DNA of 64,000 nt, from the NCBI GenBank assembly GCA_905182265.1, contig CAJJAO010000025.1, positions 1 to 64,000 on the forward strand. The letters are read 5' to 3'. Within the stretch, counting starts at the first letter, position 1. Each line of letters opens with the position of its first letter. This DNA is from a gamma proteobacterium HTCC2207 (GTDB taxonomy: Bacteria; Pseudomonadota; Gammaproteobacteria; Pseudomonadales; Porticoccaceae). Positions 63,541 to 64,000 of this stretch are shown here, piece after piece. Made by a program: the position numbers and the translations under genes. Under the pieces are notes generated by a model. The model did not search any database, was not told the origin of the DNA, and worked only from the letters and a program-made list of their open reading frames with translations.

Positions 63541-64000
63541 ATGGCAACTAAAGCAATCAAATCACAAAAGGCTTCTAAACCACAAAAGGCCTCTAGCCAA
63601 CCAAAAGCCTTTAGCGAGAAAAAAGCCCTTAGCCAACATAAAGCCCTTAGCCAATCAAAAGCCCTTAGCGAGAAAAAAGCCCTTAGCCAGCAAAAAGCCC
63701 TTAGCCAATCAAAAGCCCTTAGCGGTTCAAAAGCCTCGCCAAATTTATCGGTGGGTTTTGTGCTTATGCCCAACTTTACTCTTCTTCCTTTTTCAGCCTT
63801 TATTGATGCTCTGCGACTGGCCGCCGATGAGAGCGATCACAGTGAGCAAGTTAACTGCCGCTGGACATTAATGGGGCCAAACACAGATAAAATTACCTCT
63901 AGCTCTGGGGTCAGCGTGCAGCCCTGGGAGACCTATCGCGACCCGGCTGAGTTTGACTACATAGTCGTGGTTGGAGGGCTGTTACCAGAAACCTTAAACG
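63541..64000 (+). CDS. GlxA/GbdR-type transcription regulator, partial, with repeat N-terminus
   Basis: The open frame from ATG 63541 runs off the window. After the repeats it reads VGFVLMPNFTLLPFSAFIDALRLAADES and FDYIVVVGGLLPETLN, the DJ-1/PfpI-like domain of GlxA-family AraC regulators such as GbdR and SouR. Those control soxBDAG and betaine catabolism in Pseudomonas, so the divergent placement fits. Residues 10-69 are ten six-residue repeats (KALSxx). The true start could be a later GTG at 63751, which would leave the repeats untranslated; neither start has a clear SD. It is not in the ORF track because it has no stop in the window. Confidence 0.8.
   Translation, partial: MATKAIKSQKASKPQKASSQPKAFSEKKALSQHKALSQSKALSEKKALSQQKALSQSKALSGSKASPNLSVGFVLMPNFTLLPFSAFIDALRLAADESDHSEQVNCRWTLMGPNTDKITSSSGVSVQPWETYRDPAEFDYIVVVGGLLPETLN
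63568..63747 (+). repeat. 18-bp tandem array, ten units, AGCCCTTAGC core
   Basis: Ten units of exactly 18 bp, such as AAAGCCCTTAGCCAATCA, run continuously. They read in frame as KASKPQ, KASSQP, KAFSEK, KALSQH, KALSQS, KALSEK, KALSQQ, KALSQS, KALSGS and KASPNL. No unit breaks the frame and no stop occurs, unlike intergenic arrays whose units vary by one to several bases. Confidence 0.9.

Noticed and set aside
41087-63747. CRISPR arrays
   Set aside because: Units are only 9-24 bp with spacers of 4-13 bp that are near-identical within a locus. There are no cas genes and no unique 30-bp spacers.
63534-63773. Minus-strand ORF with WLRAF repeats
   Set aside because: An artefact of reading the 18-bp array on the other strand; no homology or start signal.
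63476-63871. ORF track 131-aa protein with KPLANQKPLARK repeats
   Set aside because: It is a shifted frame of the 18-bp array. The GlxA-domain frame starting at 63541 carries clear homology instead.

Overview
The window reads as chromosomal DNA of a free-living, respiring gammaproteobacterium. Gene order recalls the Pseudomonadales/Cellvibrionales side of the class: gyrA-pheA-tyrA/aroA-cmk-rpsA, mtaD-ubiG-mupP-yciK, smc-zipA-ligA, a nine-gene ccm cluster, tsaD-folB-folK, rpsU-yqeY-dnaG-rpoD and soxBDAG. The order-level placement is an inference from synteny; no rRNA is present. There is no prophage, insertion sequence, integron or CRISPR array. Most of the window is core chromosome, with a small accessory stretch at about 50.8-57.9 kb.

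Layout. 0-7.9 kb, minus strand: gyrA, pheA, the tyrA-aroA fusion, cmk and rpsA (cut by the window edge), covering DNA topology, aromatic amino acids and translation. 8.2-11.8 kb, plus: mtaD, ubiG, a mupP-like phosphatase and yciK. 11.9-15.1 kb, minus: yciO-like gene, scpA, scpB, rluB. 15.1-16.8 kb: two gene remnants, a TPP-enzyme N-terminus and an EAL-domain C-terminus, joined at a deletion-like junction. 17-22.2 kb, plus: membrane protein, YciI, an SH3 envelope protein, cyclophilin, pdxJ, a DUF2520-type protein and a TrmH-type methyltransferase. 22.2-30.8 kb, minus: MFS transporter, two unknown genes, ligA, zipA, smc. 30.9-38.2 kb, minus: the complete cytochrome c maturation operon ccmABCDEFGHI. 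38.2-41.1 kb: small acidic protein, msrA, a tandem Usp protein and an FNR/ANR regulator with an FNR-type box between the last two. 41.2-45.2 kb: cca, a pteridine reductase-like SDR, then tsaD-folB-folK on the minus strand. 45.3-50.8 kb, plus: rpsU, yqeY, dnaG, rpoD, two ERIC-like palindromic elements and tRNA-Ile2(CAT). 50.9-57.9 kb: small lipoproteins, a hydrolase, a rhodanese, membrane proteins, alkaline phosphatase and a duplicated XRE-like regulator. 57.9-64 kb: soxBDAG (sarcosine oxidation) divergent from a GlxA/GbdR-type regulator cut by the right edge.

The most unusual feature is the density of short tandem repeats. At least nine small arrays, with units of 9-24 bp, sit in gene gaps and often begin exactly at the stop codon of the upstream gene. 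Several share a core close to AGCCCTnAGCG, always on the plus strand in the copies I found. A similar core recurs as in-frame repeats inside genes: 21-bp units in the SH3 protein, 18-bp units in the N-terminal reading frame of the GlxA-type regulator, and 18-bp units at the ccmF 3' end. I could not find a known name for this family. It is the best candidate in the window for something undescribed.
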